Below the pieces are notes generated by a model. That model worked only from the letters and a program-made list of their open reading frames with translations, ran no database searches and was not told the DNA's origin. Positions 43,766 to 53,876 of a DNA stretch of 64,000 bases are shown here, one piece after another (the stretch's first letter is position 1; every line of letters starts with the position of its first letter). The translations under genes were made by a program, and so were the position numbers. Origin of the DNA: Paraphoma chrysanthemicola. Lineage: Eukaryota > Ascomycota > Dothideomycetes > Pleosporales > Phaeosphaeriaceae. The DNA is taken from the NCBI GenBank assembly GCA_020744225.1, contig JAGMWG010000006.1:558001-622000 (forward strand). Reading direction: 5' to 3'.

Positions 43766-44208
43766 GGTGATGTGGGTGCGTGCGTGCGATGCTTATGATT
43801 ATGTTTATGGTTTGCTTGGAAGCTTGATGCTACTGCATTTGATGGAAGATACCCCGCTATTTCTACTGTTCTGAGGATGAAGAGGGAAAAGCATGATTGA
43901 CTCGGCTGGACCGATGGTCTCGCGGCGCCGACTCGATTCGAGTTGATGGGACATGGAGTTGTCTTGTCGTGGCAGCCCAGACAGCATCGGCGCTGCGGTC
44001 TGACGCGCCTGAGAAGGAAAGTGCTGTGAAAGAGGTGTGGCAGAAGAGAGAAGTGGTTGAACAGATGAAGTGTACAAGTTGTCATATTCGCTTCTTGGAA
44101 GCGTGACATGGGTATCAATGCAAATCAATCTATCCACAATCAACGCGTCCTCTAGCACCATCATCATGCTCAGAAGACCGGAAATGCCACAAGAAGGTCA
44201 TTCTCTCA
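43766..44208. other. Convergent spacer
   Basis: 3' flanks of two convergent genes; no feature seen. Confidence 0.5.
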
Positions 44209-45264
44209 TTACATGACTCCATCCATACCCCCGATCTCCCTACTAAATTCCTCCCAATCCACGCCCTCGGCCTCAAACAATCTCTTCGCCTTTTCCGCCG
44301 CTGCAACTTGTCTCTCTTGCGTGAACCCGCCAGGCGCATTGCTCTCATACTGAATAAGCTCGACCCACTTGAAGAAGACGCTCTCCTTGCCCATGGCTGT
44401 GAGTTTATCTTTAAACTCCAGTAGCTTATTCCTTGCCGTCGTGTCCGAGCCCTCGTCCAACTTTGCACATTCCCACATGGCCCATTGCCCGTTTGGAATT
44501 TCGCTTTTGAGATCGCCCACGTACACAAACACGCTTTTGCGCAGTAGCGCCGCGGGCACGATTTTCCGATCAAGCAACTGCGTCGCCGCAATCATGCCAT
44601 AGAAATCAAGATCAAAGTCTCCATCCATGAGCAAATATCCCGTCTTCTCTCTCAGCCTTTCCTTCTCAATCGCCGGCAAGATCCTCGTCTTGAAAAACGG
44701 CGACTCGGCGCCCGCTTTCCCCGACCCGCCCTCCGTAGCACCAAGAAGGTCTTCCGCACCCCATCCCCGCGATTGTCGGACGTACACTTCTTCGTCGCGG
44801 AACCCGACCTTCAGGCGCCACCAGATGGGGTTTCCGGGCATTTCAAGGAAAAACGACCACGGCCAGGGCCCGACGATGCGGAAGAGGATAAAGTCGAATG
44901 TGAAGCTCAGCATGCGCTTGCTGACACGCCAGATGAGTTCGCCCCATGTTGTTTTGGCGTAGTAGATTGTGGTGTCGTTGGAATTGCCGAGCACGCTGAG
45001 GATGATGCGCCAATAGTATGGGCCGATGGACCATGCGCGCCAGAGTAGGAACAGCGCGATGCTGAGGTTGAGGATGACGGGGACGGTGAAGATGCGTTTC
45101 TTGAACCATGCGGGGTGCGTGTCGATGTGTGTTATGTATACCGTGTCGCGGCTGAATGTGGAGAGGAGATCGGAAAGTTCGGGTGGGGCGGGGACGAAGG
45201 GGTCTGGGATGGCGATTTTGGGTGCCTTTTCTTTTACGGCGCGGTGTTTGGCTTTGGGAGGCAT
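44209..45264 (-). CDS. Uncharacterised membrane protein, two helices
   Basis: Single exon, 351 residues, ATG at 45264 (MPPKAKHRAVKEKAPK). The N-terminus is basic and Pro-rich. Membrane segments are at about 58-79 (IFTVPVILNLSIALFLLWRA) and 119-140 (LSFTFDFILFRIVGPWPWSF). The long C-terminal domain is soluble, with LLMDGDFDLDFYGMIAATQL and an end rich in helical Glu/Lys. The sequence is of conserved-gene quality with few low-complexity parts, so I expect homologues across filamentous ascomycetes. I cannot name the family or function. Confidence 0.8.
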   Translation of the reverse strand: MPPKAKHRAVKEKAPKIAIPDPFVPAPPELSDLLSTFSRDTVYITHIDTHPAWFKKRIFTVPVILNLSIALFLLWRAWSIGPYYWRIILSVLGNSNDTTIYYAKTTWGELIWRVSKRMLSFTFDFILFRIVGPWPWSFFLEMPGNPIWWRLKVGFRDEEVYVRQSRGWGAEDLLGATEGGSGKAGAESPFFKTRILPAIEKERLREKTGYLLMDGDFDLDFYGMIAATQLLDRKIVPAALLRKSVFVYVGDLKSEIPNGQWAMWECAKLDEGSDTTARNKLLEFKDKLTAMGKESVFFKWVELIQYESNAPGGFTQERQVAAAEKAKRLFEAEGVDWEEFSREIGGMDGVM

Positions 45265-45602
45265 GGTTTTCGGTGGTGGCGCGTGGGCGTGGTGTTATTG
45301 GGGAAGCATTGGTGGTGTTCGTTGGAGATGGATGGGGAGTTTGGGGATGGATATAAATTGCGGGGCCGAGATTTACCCGTGCTGTTACGTCGGGTTAGGG
45401 GTCGGTGCTTTTCTCACAATGTGGTGTTCAAGAGCTTTCAGTGAGTGTGAACAGATTTAGGAAAACCATTGCTGCAGAAGTAAATGATAGCCATTCATGA
45501 TCGCTACAAAAGCGTGATATGCAATATGCAAGATGGGAACCTTCATCCAAAACACCAGAAAAACCCAAACACCGCGCTGAAAACCCAAATACAACAATAC
45601 AA
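45265..45602. other. Spacer, no gene
   Basis: Upstream region of the gene at 45264 and 3' flank of the gene ending at 45603. Confidence 0.5.
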
Positions 45603-48074
45603 CTACCTCACAACCTCATCATATGCCATGCTCTGATCCCACTCCACCTCAACCGTCCTCTGAGCCGCCACTTGCTGCGCCACTCTCGTCGAGCTATCCT
45701 GCCAAGTGGTATCTTGCGTCCACGTCGCAGCGAATTCTGGCGGCAGCCACCACCCCACTACGCTCCGGTATATCAAGCTGGGTATAACGAATGGGTATTG
45801 GGGTGCGTTTGGATTGACAGAGTAAGGATAAGGCGAATATTGCGCGTAAGGATGGTGGCAGAACATTTCGCATGCGATTTCTTCGCTGATCCACCAGAGC
45901 AACAGAGTTGTGAGAACGATGCTGAGGGTCGTGAGTCCACCCCAATAACGCCATCTGGTGCCTTTCCGTTGCGTCTTGAGATGTGAGTTCCAGAATAGAT
46001 TTCTGGTTTGCTGGAGGAGGGTGGAATGCCCGTGACCGTCGGCTGCGCAGGGACATTCATGAATTACAACTCGTGCCTTTGTGCTACCATCTTCCTCATC
46101 GTGCTCTACGCGGCCTTCCACCCGCTTCATGCCACGACTTACGTCTCGTATGCTGGTACGCGCGGCACGGAGGCGATCGTTCATCCGGTGTAGATGTAGC
46201 AATTCTTGCTGTCGTTGTCTTTCGGCTTCGTTACGGGGCGTCTCTGTAGGAAGCTGGAGTCCCTGAAGCGTGTCTTCGTCGACTTCTCCTTCCGCTGGCG
46301 ATGTTATGAGATCTTCGAGAGAGTTGATGGTGGAGTCGCCATAATCAGCCGATGGCCGCCTGCCGGGCGCTTTAGCCTCTTGCACCAGGGCCTGCAGCGC
46401 TGAGCTGGGAAGTTGAGGTCGGACAACTTCAGCTGCTGTATCTTCCTGGAGTTCTTCTACGGCGGGCGCGCTTGTTCTCTGCGGAGATCTCTGCTTTTGT
46501 GGTGATCTCTTCTTCGGTGATTGTGATGGCGAGCGCGCAATACTGATGTGTTTCCGGACGGTACGCGGACCTGGAGTATCCACCCACGCGCCTGTGACCA
46601 CAGGCGTCTTTGCTTCTAGTCTGGGTTGATCCACTGGCATCGGTGTGGCGTCGACATCTTCAGCTATCTCAACTGGTGCAGGCTTGGGCGCGATGTTAGA
46701 CGCTGCAATCGTCTCCTGTTGTTTTGCAGCGGGTTCGTCCTGTGATGTTTCCCCCCGGCCTTCTGCCGCTGGAGGTTCAATACTGGTGGTGGGAACTGGG
46801 GTCTGGTGCGAAGGCTCAAGCGCCTTGTCCATCTGGGCTGGTAGTGCGTCAGGGGCGGTCTGTTGTGGAGGTGCTGCTATCCTTGCCGGACTCGGAGTGT
46901 TCGATGCGCGTGCGAGTCGTCGGAGTAAGTCCTGTGAGTCGTGCCGCCGGTGTTGTAGCGGCCTTGACGAGCCTTGAGAGACACGGTCGACTGTGACTGT
47001 TTCCACACTGGTATACACTATCGGTGAGTTGTCCATGCCGGCACCCGTGACAGGCTGCGACTTCCCAATGGATTTCCACGAATTTGTCCTCTTGCGCTTC
47101 GCCTCCGGCGAAGGCTCATTCTCAGAAGCGACTGTCTGTGGCTGGAGTGTCTCCTCCGATAGACTGCGTGACATGGACTCGCGCTTGACGCCTTCCAATT
47201 CGCGCTCCCTTATGTCGTCCAGCACGGTGCTTCGGGGTATGTAGGGCGTCGAGGCGATGATGGAGGCTTCGTTCAGCTCGAAGGTGAGGTCCCACTCAGC
47301 CGAGCGGTCGTTGCGCGGCGTGCCTTTGTGCGACAGCGGGCTGTCCTGTCCAAAGTCCCTGGGCAGGTCCGCCTCGTCGTCCATGCCTGCGTGTCGCTGG
47401 TACTGGTCACCATGGATTGTATCGTCGGCGGGTACAGGCGTTTGTGCCTGTTCGTCGTAGGCAATTGTCCTCATCCAGTTCCTGTTGGAGCGGCTCTTCC
47501 GTCCCCAGCCTGCTGGCGCGTGTATGGCTGGATCGGAGCGCGCGGAGCCGCTGCTGCTGGGCGGGCTCTGGAACTTGACGTGCGCGCTGGGGTCAAGCGC
47601 GCCGCTGTTGCGCGCATTGTTGCGCTCGAGGTTGTCTATCGTCAGACCAACGCGTGGATGTGTGCGCGCCTTGCGGAAGGCCTGCACTCTGCCCTGTCGT
47701 GCATCCTTGAGGCGTCTCTCGTCGCGCGCATTCTGGATCATGAGCCGCTCGAAATCATCCGTCTCGCCGTTTTCGAGTTCGCTGAGATTGGACACGGTTG
47801 AAACATCATCGTCCATGTTAGCATAGCCATCGGCGTTCTTGACGGATATGTGGGCGCGCGTGTGTGTATAGCGTGTGTTGATCGCTAGACGTGGGCAGGA
47901 CGGTCAGCGGAGCTGTGCGCTGAGGTTGCATGTGGGGATGCGAATGTATACGAGACTGCCGGTATGCACAAATGCGTAGGAAATGTGGATGGTGAACGTG
48001 AACACACCGCCATGAGATCACTTACAGTTGGCTGCGGGTGGGGGTAGCGGCTGGAGGGGTCGGCGCGTCGTCAT
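45603..48074 (-). CDS. Large disordered protein with C-terminal membrane segment
   Basis: Two exons, complement: 48074-48026 and 47884-45603; intron 141 nt (GTAAGT, branch CTGAC, CTAG acceptor), phase 1; 776 residues. The frame stays open upstream of the first internal ATG (47816), and the 5' exon joins in phase, so I prefer the longer form. The N-terminal region is conserved in style (DDFERLMIQNARDERRLKDA, KARTHPRVGLTIDNLERNN). The middle is long, Ser/Pro/Glu-rich and probably disordered (SPKKRSPQKQRSPQRT). A single strong membrane helix (WGGLTTLSIVLTTLLLWWIS) lies about 90 residues from the end, suggesting an anchored protein facing the cytosol or nucleus. No family name. Confidence 0.75.
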
Positions 48075-48388
48075 GGAGAGCAATTGGTGCGCTGCGGGTG
48101 TGCATAGTAGATTCTCCCCTGTCGCTCAACTCATATGCGCGAGTGGTCCATGTTGGCGCGAAACAATAGCAACAATTCAGCGTTCGCGATTGTCTTGTTT
48201 TCCTCAAGTGAACGCGTCGTGACTTTCCAGAGGCACGTGCGCTGGGATCGCTGCCGGGATGTGGCGCTTAGCTTCAACCGTCGGTAGCACGACGAGATGG
48301 TGTGTTATCAGCTTTCTTACTCAATCAGTCACCCACTCCTTGTGTCAATGTTGCTTGGAAATTGTAGCACTTTGTACATTGGGTGGCC
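48075..48388. other. Spacer, no gene
   Basis: Promoter side of the gene at 48074 and 3' flank of qutR. Nothing else seen. Confidence 0.5.
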
Positions 48389-51091
48389 TCATGGCTCTTG
48401 GTCATCTATCAACTTCAGTCTTCTCTCAACCATGTCCGGATCGGCATTGCCCTGCTCGTCTCTCCAGGCACGCAACACCTCCTCACGCATAACTCGACGC
48501 GGTGCTCGCTTGCCCGTGAAGAGTTCAAACTGAGCAAAAGCTTGCTCAGGTAAGAAGTCCAGACCATCTAAATAAGTCCACATTGACCCTTCGCTCCGCA
48601 CCTGCTGCATTAGAGGAGTATTGAGTGTCTTGTATGCAATCTCCATCACGACGCCTCCGGTAGGGCTTCGCATCCAGGACTGAGGAAGCGTGAATTGAGC
48701 AGCAGGGCCACCATCGATAGGATCCGCTGGAATACATGAAAGAACAATTGTTGGTTGACGGAAGCTCTCCGGCCAGTCCTCGTCTCGTGTCTTGAGGACA
48801 TGGAAGTTTGGCTCTGAGCCTTGCAGCCGCATATATGGTGCGCTGCTACTTTCAGACGTAGAAGCCACCAGACGAGTAAAGTGAGCAACGAGATTCTCCG
48901 CCTTCTCGAGAGTTCGGTTCCATATGACAATGTTCTTGACACCCAGCTGTAGCAGTGCGTATACCGCTGCTCTGGCCATGCCACCCGCTCCAATAACCAG
49001 GCCGCAACTACTTGGCCGCACTGCGTTGGCTGGAGTCAGGCCCCGCCGCACGCATGAACGTATTCCAATCCACTCGGTATTGTCTCCATAGAGAGCTTTT
49101 ACTGGACCAGATTGATTGCGTTCCTGAAACAACTCCAGGTCGGTTGGAACACTCTTCTCACCGTTCAGCTGACGGACGGGTATCAACGTATTCACGGCGC
49201 CAATGGCTCGCGCGTGCTGACTCAAAGAGTCCGTCAGCGAGATGACTTCAACCTTGTAGGGTTGAATGACGATGGACCCGCCAAAATTGGATTCGCGCAC
49301 AAGTTCCTTGAGGCTATTGAGAGACGAGCTTTGGACCATATTGAAACGATGAGGCATGCCGCAGCAGACGTAAGCAGCATTGTGCATGGCAGGCGAAACG
49401 CTGTAACCAAGTGAAGCGCCTATGATGTACACCTGCATCGGATCGAAAGTGAATGACGCATAGAGAGCCTGTGTGACCTCTTTGGCAGTGATCCATGGTA
49501 GTTGTGGATTGGTTCGTAACCTAGCTGGAAACGTGGATGCCCTCTTCGCGGCAGGCGGGATCACGGGGGTGAGATACTGGCTGAAGCAAGCAGACCGGCG
49601 ACCAGCCTTGCCACTGTTGTAGCAAGTCAACGGAATTGAGTTCCCACGGCTGTTTATATTGTGTCTGAGCTTGTGAAGGAAGTAGTCGTCATCCACAGCC
49701 TCAGCAGGACGGCTGAAGCGAACGAGTGCGCAACCGACCTGAACAGCCATTTCGTACTGCTCAATCCAAAAGGAGGCGTCCCACGAAGCATTTGCATGAA
49801 GAAGCCCAATAACTCGACTGATGCCCTTGACAGCAATGACTTCGGCAACAACTTCCTCCCCGAGTGATAGATCCACAGCTATGAATTCGGGGGCTGTGCG
49901 AAGTCCATGTTTCAGACATTCGAGATATTGTGTTCGTTCGTCGTTCGCATTTGACCGCAGAATGTGAAGAATGACAGGGACTACAGTGCTTCGACGCACC
50001 TTCGACATGCAAATACTGATCTGATCTGCCAGATTCTGTTCCAGTTCTCCAGGTTTTGCACTTTGTTGCGATCCGTCTACGACGATCTCAAAGGCATCAG
50101 CGCCATACTCCAGGCTTTGAATATTGGCATCCTCAGCCAATATGTCCGATAGCGAGACTTGTACTGCACAAGTGTATTTCCTGAGTTCTGTCGCAACGTC
50201 TGAAAGAGGGTAGCCTGGTTCAAGCGGAGGTATACCGACAGGACGACTTGCGTTCTTCCCAGATGTGATCAACGACAGGAACTTAAGGAAGGTGCGTTGG
50301 GCCCTTTTAAGGGTCAGAAAGGCCGGTGCTGCTTGTGGTGATCGAGGGGAACTGGCATGGACAGCCCCAGTCTCAGCTATATTGTAGAATTCGTAATTCG
50401 AACACCGTCGTAGAATTGGTGCGGTAAAAGCCAACATGTCCTTGAGTCTGCGCAGTTCCACTCCACCAAGGTACTCGTGTATGCTCTGCAGATCTCGCAG
50501 GATGTGCACGACAGGATGAGTCTTGGCAAATTCCTGCATCAACATCTGTCCGTTCCTCTCGAGTGATCCGCCATTGCAGACAATGATTGCGCCCTGGTCG
50601 TGCAATTGCAAAGTCGTTTGCAACAACTCCTCCTGCCGCAAGTTATGGTTCGACGCGCCAAATTGTTTGCGATAACGAGCAGTTGAGAAGCCAGTTGCTT
50701 CTTGGAACAGGTCGTCAATATCGACAACGCGTCGGCGGCACGCAATAGAGGCGATGACGGCCAGAGTAGACTTTCCAGTCCCTCGCATACCAATCAAGAC
50801 GATAGATGCGTCTGGCTTGAAGTCGCGTCGATGGTAACGCAACGTTGGTGCTGGTACTGGAGTATCGCGAGGTGTGGACTGGTGACTTGAAGGTATCGAG
50901 GCTGTTTCTGTTAGCAAAGAGGCCGCGCAGTATTGCGATGTGTACCTACGAGTTCCTTCTGCGCTCAACGTGTGTCTCAAGTGGGATACCAGAGCACCTG
51001 TCCCTGCTTCCTGGGGAAGAGACAGTCTTGATCCGCCGTCTTCGCTCATGGTTGCGAATGATCTTTTCAAGCCAACCACTGCAGACGCCAT
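48389..51091 (-). CDS. qutR: Quinate pathway repressor (QutR/qa-1S type)
   Basis: Single exon from an ATG at 51091, 900 residues, the size of known repressors. It resembles the last three domains of the AROM protein: shikimate kinase-like (P-loop GMRGTGKST at 101-109), 3-dehydroquinase-like, and shikimate dehydrogenase-like (IGASLGYSVSPAMHN, then VIGAGGMARAAVYALL). In Aspergillus and Neurospora such a protein holds the activator QutA/qa-1F inactive until quinate or a product is sensed. The first two AROM enzymes are absent here, which separates it from AROM itself. The divergent neighbour is the activator, matching the known pairing. A small N-terminal intron cannot be excluded. Confidence 0.92.
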   Translation of the reverse strand: MASAVVGLKRSFATMSEDGGSRLSLPQEAGTGALVSHLRHTLSAEGTRRYTSQYCAASLLTETASIPSSHQSTPRDTPVPAPTLRYHRRDFKPDASIVLIGMRGTGKSTLAVIASIACRRRVVDIDDLFQEATGFSTARYRKQFGASNHNLRQEELLQTTLQLHDQGAIIVCNGGSLERNGQMLMQEFAKTHPVVHILRDLQSIHEYLGGVELRRLKDMLAFTAPILRRCSNYEFYNIAETGAVHASSPRSPQAAPAFLTLKRAQRTFLKFLSLITSGKNASRPVGIPPLEPGYPLSDVATELRKYTCAVQVSLSDILAEDANIQSLEYGADAFEIVVDGSQQSAKPGELEQNLADQISICMSKVRRSTVVPVILHILRSNANDERTQYLECLKHGLRTAPEFIAVDLSLGEEVVAEVIAVKGISRVIGLLHANASWDASFWIEQYEMAVQVGCALVRFSRPAEAVDDDYFLHKLRHNINSRGNSIPLTCYNSGKAGRRSACFSQYLTPVIPPAAKRASTFPARLRTNPQLPWITAKEVTQALYASFTFDPMQVYIIGASLGYSVSPAMHNAAYVCCGMPHRFNMVQSSSLNSLKELVRESNFGGSIVIQPYKVEVISLTDSLSQHARAIGAVNTLIPVRQLNGEKSVPTDLELFQERNQSGPVKALYGDNTEWIGIRSCVRRGLTPANAVRPSSCGLVIGAGGMARAAVYALLQLGVKNIVIWNRTLEKAENLVAHFTRLVASTSESSSAPYMRLQGSEPNFHVLKTRDEDWPESFRQPTIVLSCIPADPIDGGPAAQFTLPQSWMRSPTGGVVMEIAYKTLNTPLMQQVRSEGSMWTYLDGLDFLPEQAFAQFELFTGKRAPRRVMREEVLRAWRDEQGNADPDMVERRLKLIDDQEP

Positions 51092-51758
51092 GGTGTACGA
51101 CAGTGACAGAGGTGGTGAGAGTGATTAATTGTTCGTGCGAAGAGTTCCGAGCGGCTCCAGGTTGCGACTTTGCCATTCGACACGTTTATCCAGATGGTGC
51201 AGGACCACAACTACCGTCACATGGCAGATTAGGGCACGAGACTTGTCATGGAAAGTGGATCTAACCCGGCGAAGACGAGGGCTCTATGAGAAGAACATGG
51301 GCGTGGTATGAGGATGGTGCCATGGCGCAGGATGTGGTAGGGATGCTGAGTGCAGTGCGCAGTGGACAGCGCGGAAGTCGCATTGCGGAAGAGAGTTTTC
51401 CCCTCCTCTTGCGCTCTGCCGAAAGCACCGAACCATCACGACGACACAACACACAACCCCCAGCAATTACAAGCGCAACTCTTGCGATTGGCGCATCTCA
51501 GGTATTTTCGGACCTTTTGTATTCTAACCCATTTACTAGCCAACTTTTCCAGCGTCGCTGCGATTCTCACGTGCATCTGGCTGACTGCGAATTAGGGAAA
51601 CACTCAAGCACAGACTCTGGTCCATCGCTGTTTCCAATGGACAATCTACTATGGTGCGAATGATGTGCCATACGTGGTCTGTGTAGCGTTGACAAAGTGC
51701 TCATACCGTGCGGCATTTCTGAGGCTTTTGAGGACCTAACTTCACGCGCGCTTATTCC
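51092..51758. promoter_or_regulatory. Divergent qutR-qutA promoter region
   Basis: 667 bases between the two ATGs with no gene. A GCGCTTATTCC string just before the qutA ATG resembles one half of the palindromic QutA site (TAAGCGCTTA-type core), but the other half is poor, so it is not called as a site. Confidence 0.45.
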
Positions 51759-53876
51759 ATGTCTTCCCAAGCTCCAACAAAACGCCGTGCTACCCAGACA
51801 GCGGACAAACCGATCAAACGCACCAGAGTTTCAAGAGCTTGTGATCAGTGTCGTCTGGCAAGAGAAAAATGCAATGGAGTGCAGCCGACCTGCTTGACCT
51901 GCTCTTCATCCAAGAGAGCATGTACGTACACAGCAAATGTCAAGAAGAGAGGTATACAGCCAGGTTACATTCGTGCGCTAGAGCTGGCTCTTGCCTATCT
52001 GTTTCAGCATGATCCAGAGAACGAGATCCTGGTTAACGAGAAGTTGGCGCAAGGTGGCTCGTCCTCGCTGTTGCTAAGCCGAGATTCGAAGGAGTCGAAC
52101 AAGCTCCACAAGCGATGGCGTAAAGCTCGTTTCTACAACGACGTCGACAAGCTCCTATCCGGGGGCGAGCCACCAAGACACGAGCAGTCTGAACCACTGT
52201 CACCAGACAGCGACGAAGACAACTCCGGGGCGGACGAGCCTCCCCAAGCTGCCCTGTCTAGCCATGGCGAGCTGAGCCAAGCACTCCACCAACATGTCAT
52301 GTCCTGCCCAACCTCGAATCCCCCTTCTTACCAATTATCGTCGACAATCGCCCGTGTGTCTATGCCGACGCACAGCTGGAAGCTCTTCGAGCATTATTTC
52401 ACCAACACCCACTGTTGGGTTCCCATCTGCGAAAAACATGACCTGTTGAAACTCTCGTACTCCTATCCTACCGAAGGACTGACGCCCTCATCGGAGCTGT
52501 CTGACTCTGGCCTACATGCGGAACTGTGGAGCGTTCTGGCTGTCGCCGCCTTGCAAGATCCATCTTACTTACGTCAACAATCTCAGGCCACGGAAGCCGT
52601 AATAGAGCCGATGCAGCTGTATGCCACCACGAAAGCATTCATCCCGGACGAAATGGGGCGGTTTAATCTCAGCCACGTGAAAGCGCTTCTCAATCTCGCG
52701 ATATGTAATATTTCTCGGGATGCCATGGGAGCAGCCTGGCTTCTCGTTGCGACCGCATCCCGCATTCTCGATGTCATGGACGAATCCATATTTGCAGCCA
52801 ACTCACGACTCAAGCATGTCCTTCGTGCATGTGCCGTACTTGACGGCCTTCTTGCCATACATCTTGAGAAACGTCCATACTTCCGCAAGGACGAGGTGCG
52901 ACGTCTTGGACGGATCGACGAGGATGGTCTAGACGAGTGGCAGCCGTGGACTGGTACTACATCCAAGACCATGTCGCAACCAAGGACCCCATTACTGGCG
53001 CTCAGTACCTTCAATGCGACACCTGATCTAGTGACTTTGCTCACTGGCGATGAGGAGTCAGTAGCAGACAGCCTTCGCCGCCTTCAGCTATGGGAATCAT
53101 CAGTCCCACCCAGGTTGGCTCATGCATATCACACGTCACAGTCAGGCCCCTTCAATCCTCCGGCTATTCTACTGCAGGCAATCTATCACTGCGTTTCCTT
53201 CCGGTTAACGTCAACGCTTTCATCGCTGTCACGGCTTCTTGACATACTCGAAAACGCTCAAGATCATATGGGCTGGGAGCAACTACCGCCTGTTCTCCGT
53301 TGCCTGTTGACATCCATCGAGAAAACCAACACCGGGCTGGTTTTCAGCTCTGCAATGCAACGTCGCCTACACCGGCTTCAAGATGCTGCAAAAACGACTT
53401 GGTCCAAGTCAGGCTCTCAAGCCCCATGGCCGAAGTCCCTGTCTCCATCGAAAGACAGCCTTGCCACAAACTACATTCCAACGCCACTGTCAGGTACGCA
53501 GTACAGACCTACTGTAGGTGACAGTAGTGATCTTGTACAATCGCCACCCAATTCAAGCATCCCTGAGGGATCATTCTCGGTTCTGAGCCCGCAACCTAAT
53601 GTGCTGCACATTGTGTCCACTTCTGAACAATTGAACTCGCATTTTGCGGAAATCCCGGGCGACCTCGAAAGCTTCTTTGATGAGCTCGCATCCCTAGACA
53701 CCACAAACAACCTAGACAATCAGCCACAGTTCATGCAGAATCTTGGTTTCGCACCGGACGCGAGTATGGCCGACCTCTTCAGCGACTACATACCTTTGCA
53801 GTCGACTTCATTCTTGCCACAAGACAGCTCTGATGCCGTCAATATAGATCATTATGGGTTCTATGACGGCAGCTAG
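51759..53876 (+). CDS. qutA: Quinate pathway activator (QutA/qa-1F type)
   Basis: Single exon, 705 residues, somewhat shorter than the described activators. The Zn2Cys6 cluster is at C28, C31, C38, C45, C48, C55 (VSRACDQCRLAREKCNG), followed by the linker KKRGIQPGYIRALELALAYL, which closely matches QutA-type proteins. A fungal transcription-factor domain occupies the middle (HYFTNTHCWVPICEKHDLLK is its typical start). The C-terminal region is acidic and Ser/Gln-rich and likely activates transcription. It would switch on quinate dehydrogenase, dehydroquinase, dehydratase and permease genes; none of those is in this window. It is held inactive by the neighbouring repressor. Confidence 0.92.
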   Translation: MSSQAPTKRRATQTADKPIKRTRVSRACDQCRLAREKCNGVQPTCLTCSSSKRACTYTANVKKRGIQPGYIRALELALAYLFQHDPENEILVNEKLAQGGSSSLLLSRDSKESNKLHKRWRKARFYNDVDKLLSGGEPPRHEQSEPLSPDSDEDNSGADEPPQAALSSHGELSQALHQHVMSCPTSNPPSYQLSSTIARVSMPTHSWKLFEHYFTNTHCWVPICEKHDLLKLSYSYPTEGLTPSSELSDSGLHAELWSVLAVAALQDPSYLRQQSQATEAVIEPMQLYATTKAFIPDEMGRFNLSHVKALLNLAICNISRDAMGAAWLLVATASRILDVMDESIFAANSRLKHVLRACAVLDGLLAIHLEKRPYFRKDEVRRLGRIDEDGLDEWQPWTGTTSKTMSQPRTPLLALSTFNATPDLVTLLTGDEESVADSLRRLQLWESSVPPRLAHAYHTSQSGPFNPPAILLQAIYHCVSFRLTSTLSSLSRLLDILENAQDHMGWEQLPPVLRCLLTSIEKTNTGLVFSSAMQRRLHRLQDAAKTTWSKSGSQAPWPKSLSPSKDSLATNYIPTPLSGTQYRPTVGDSSDLVQSPPNSSIPEGSFSVLSPQPNVLHIVSTSEQLNSHFAEIPGDLESFFDELASLDTTNNLDNQPQFMQNLGFAPDASMADLFSDYIPLQSTSFLPQDSSDAVNIDHYGFYDGS

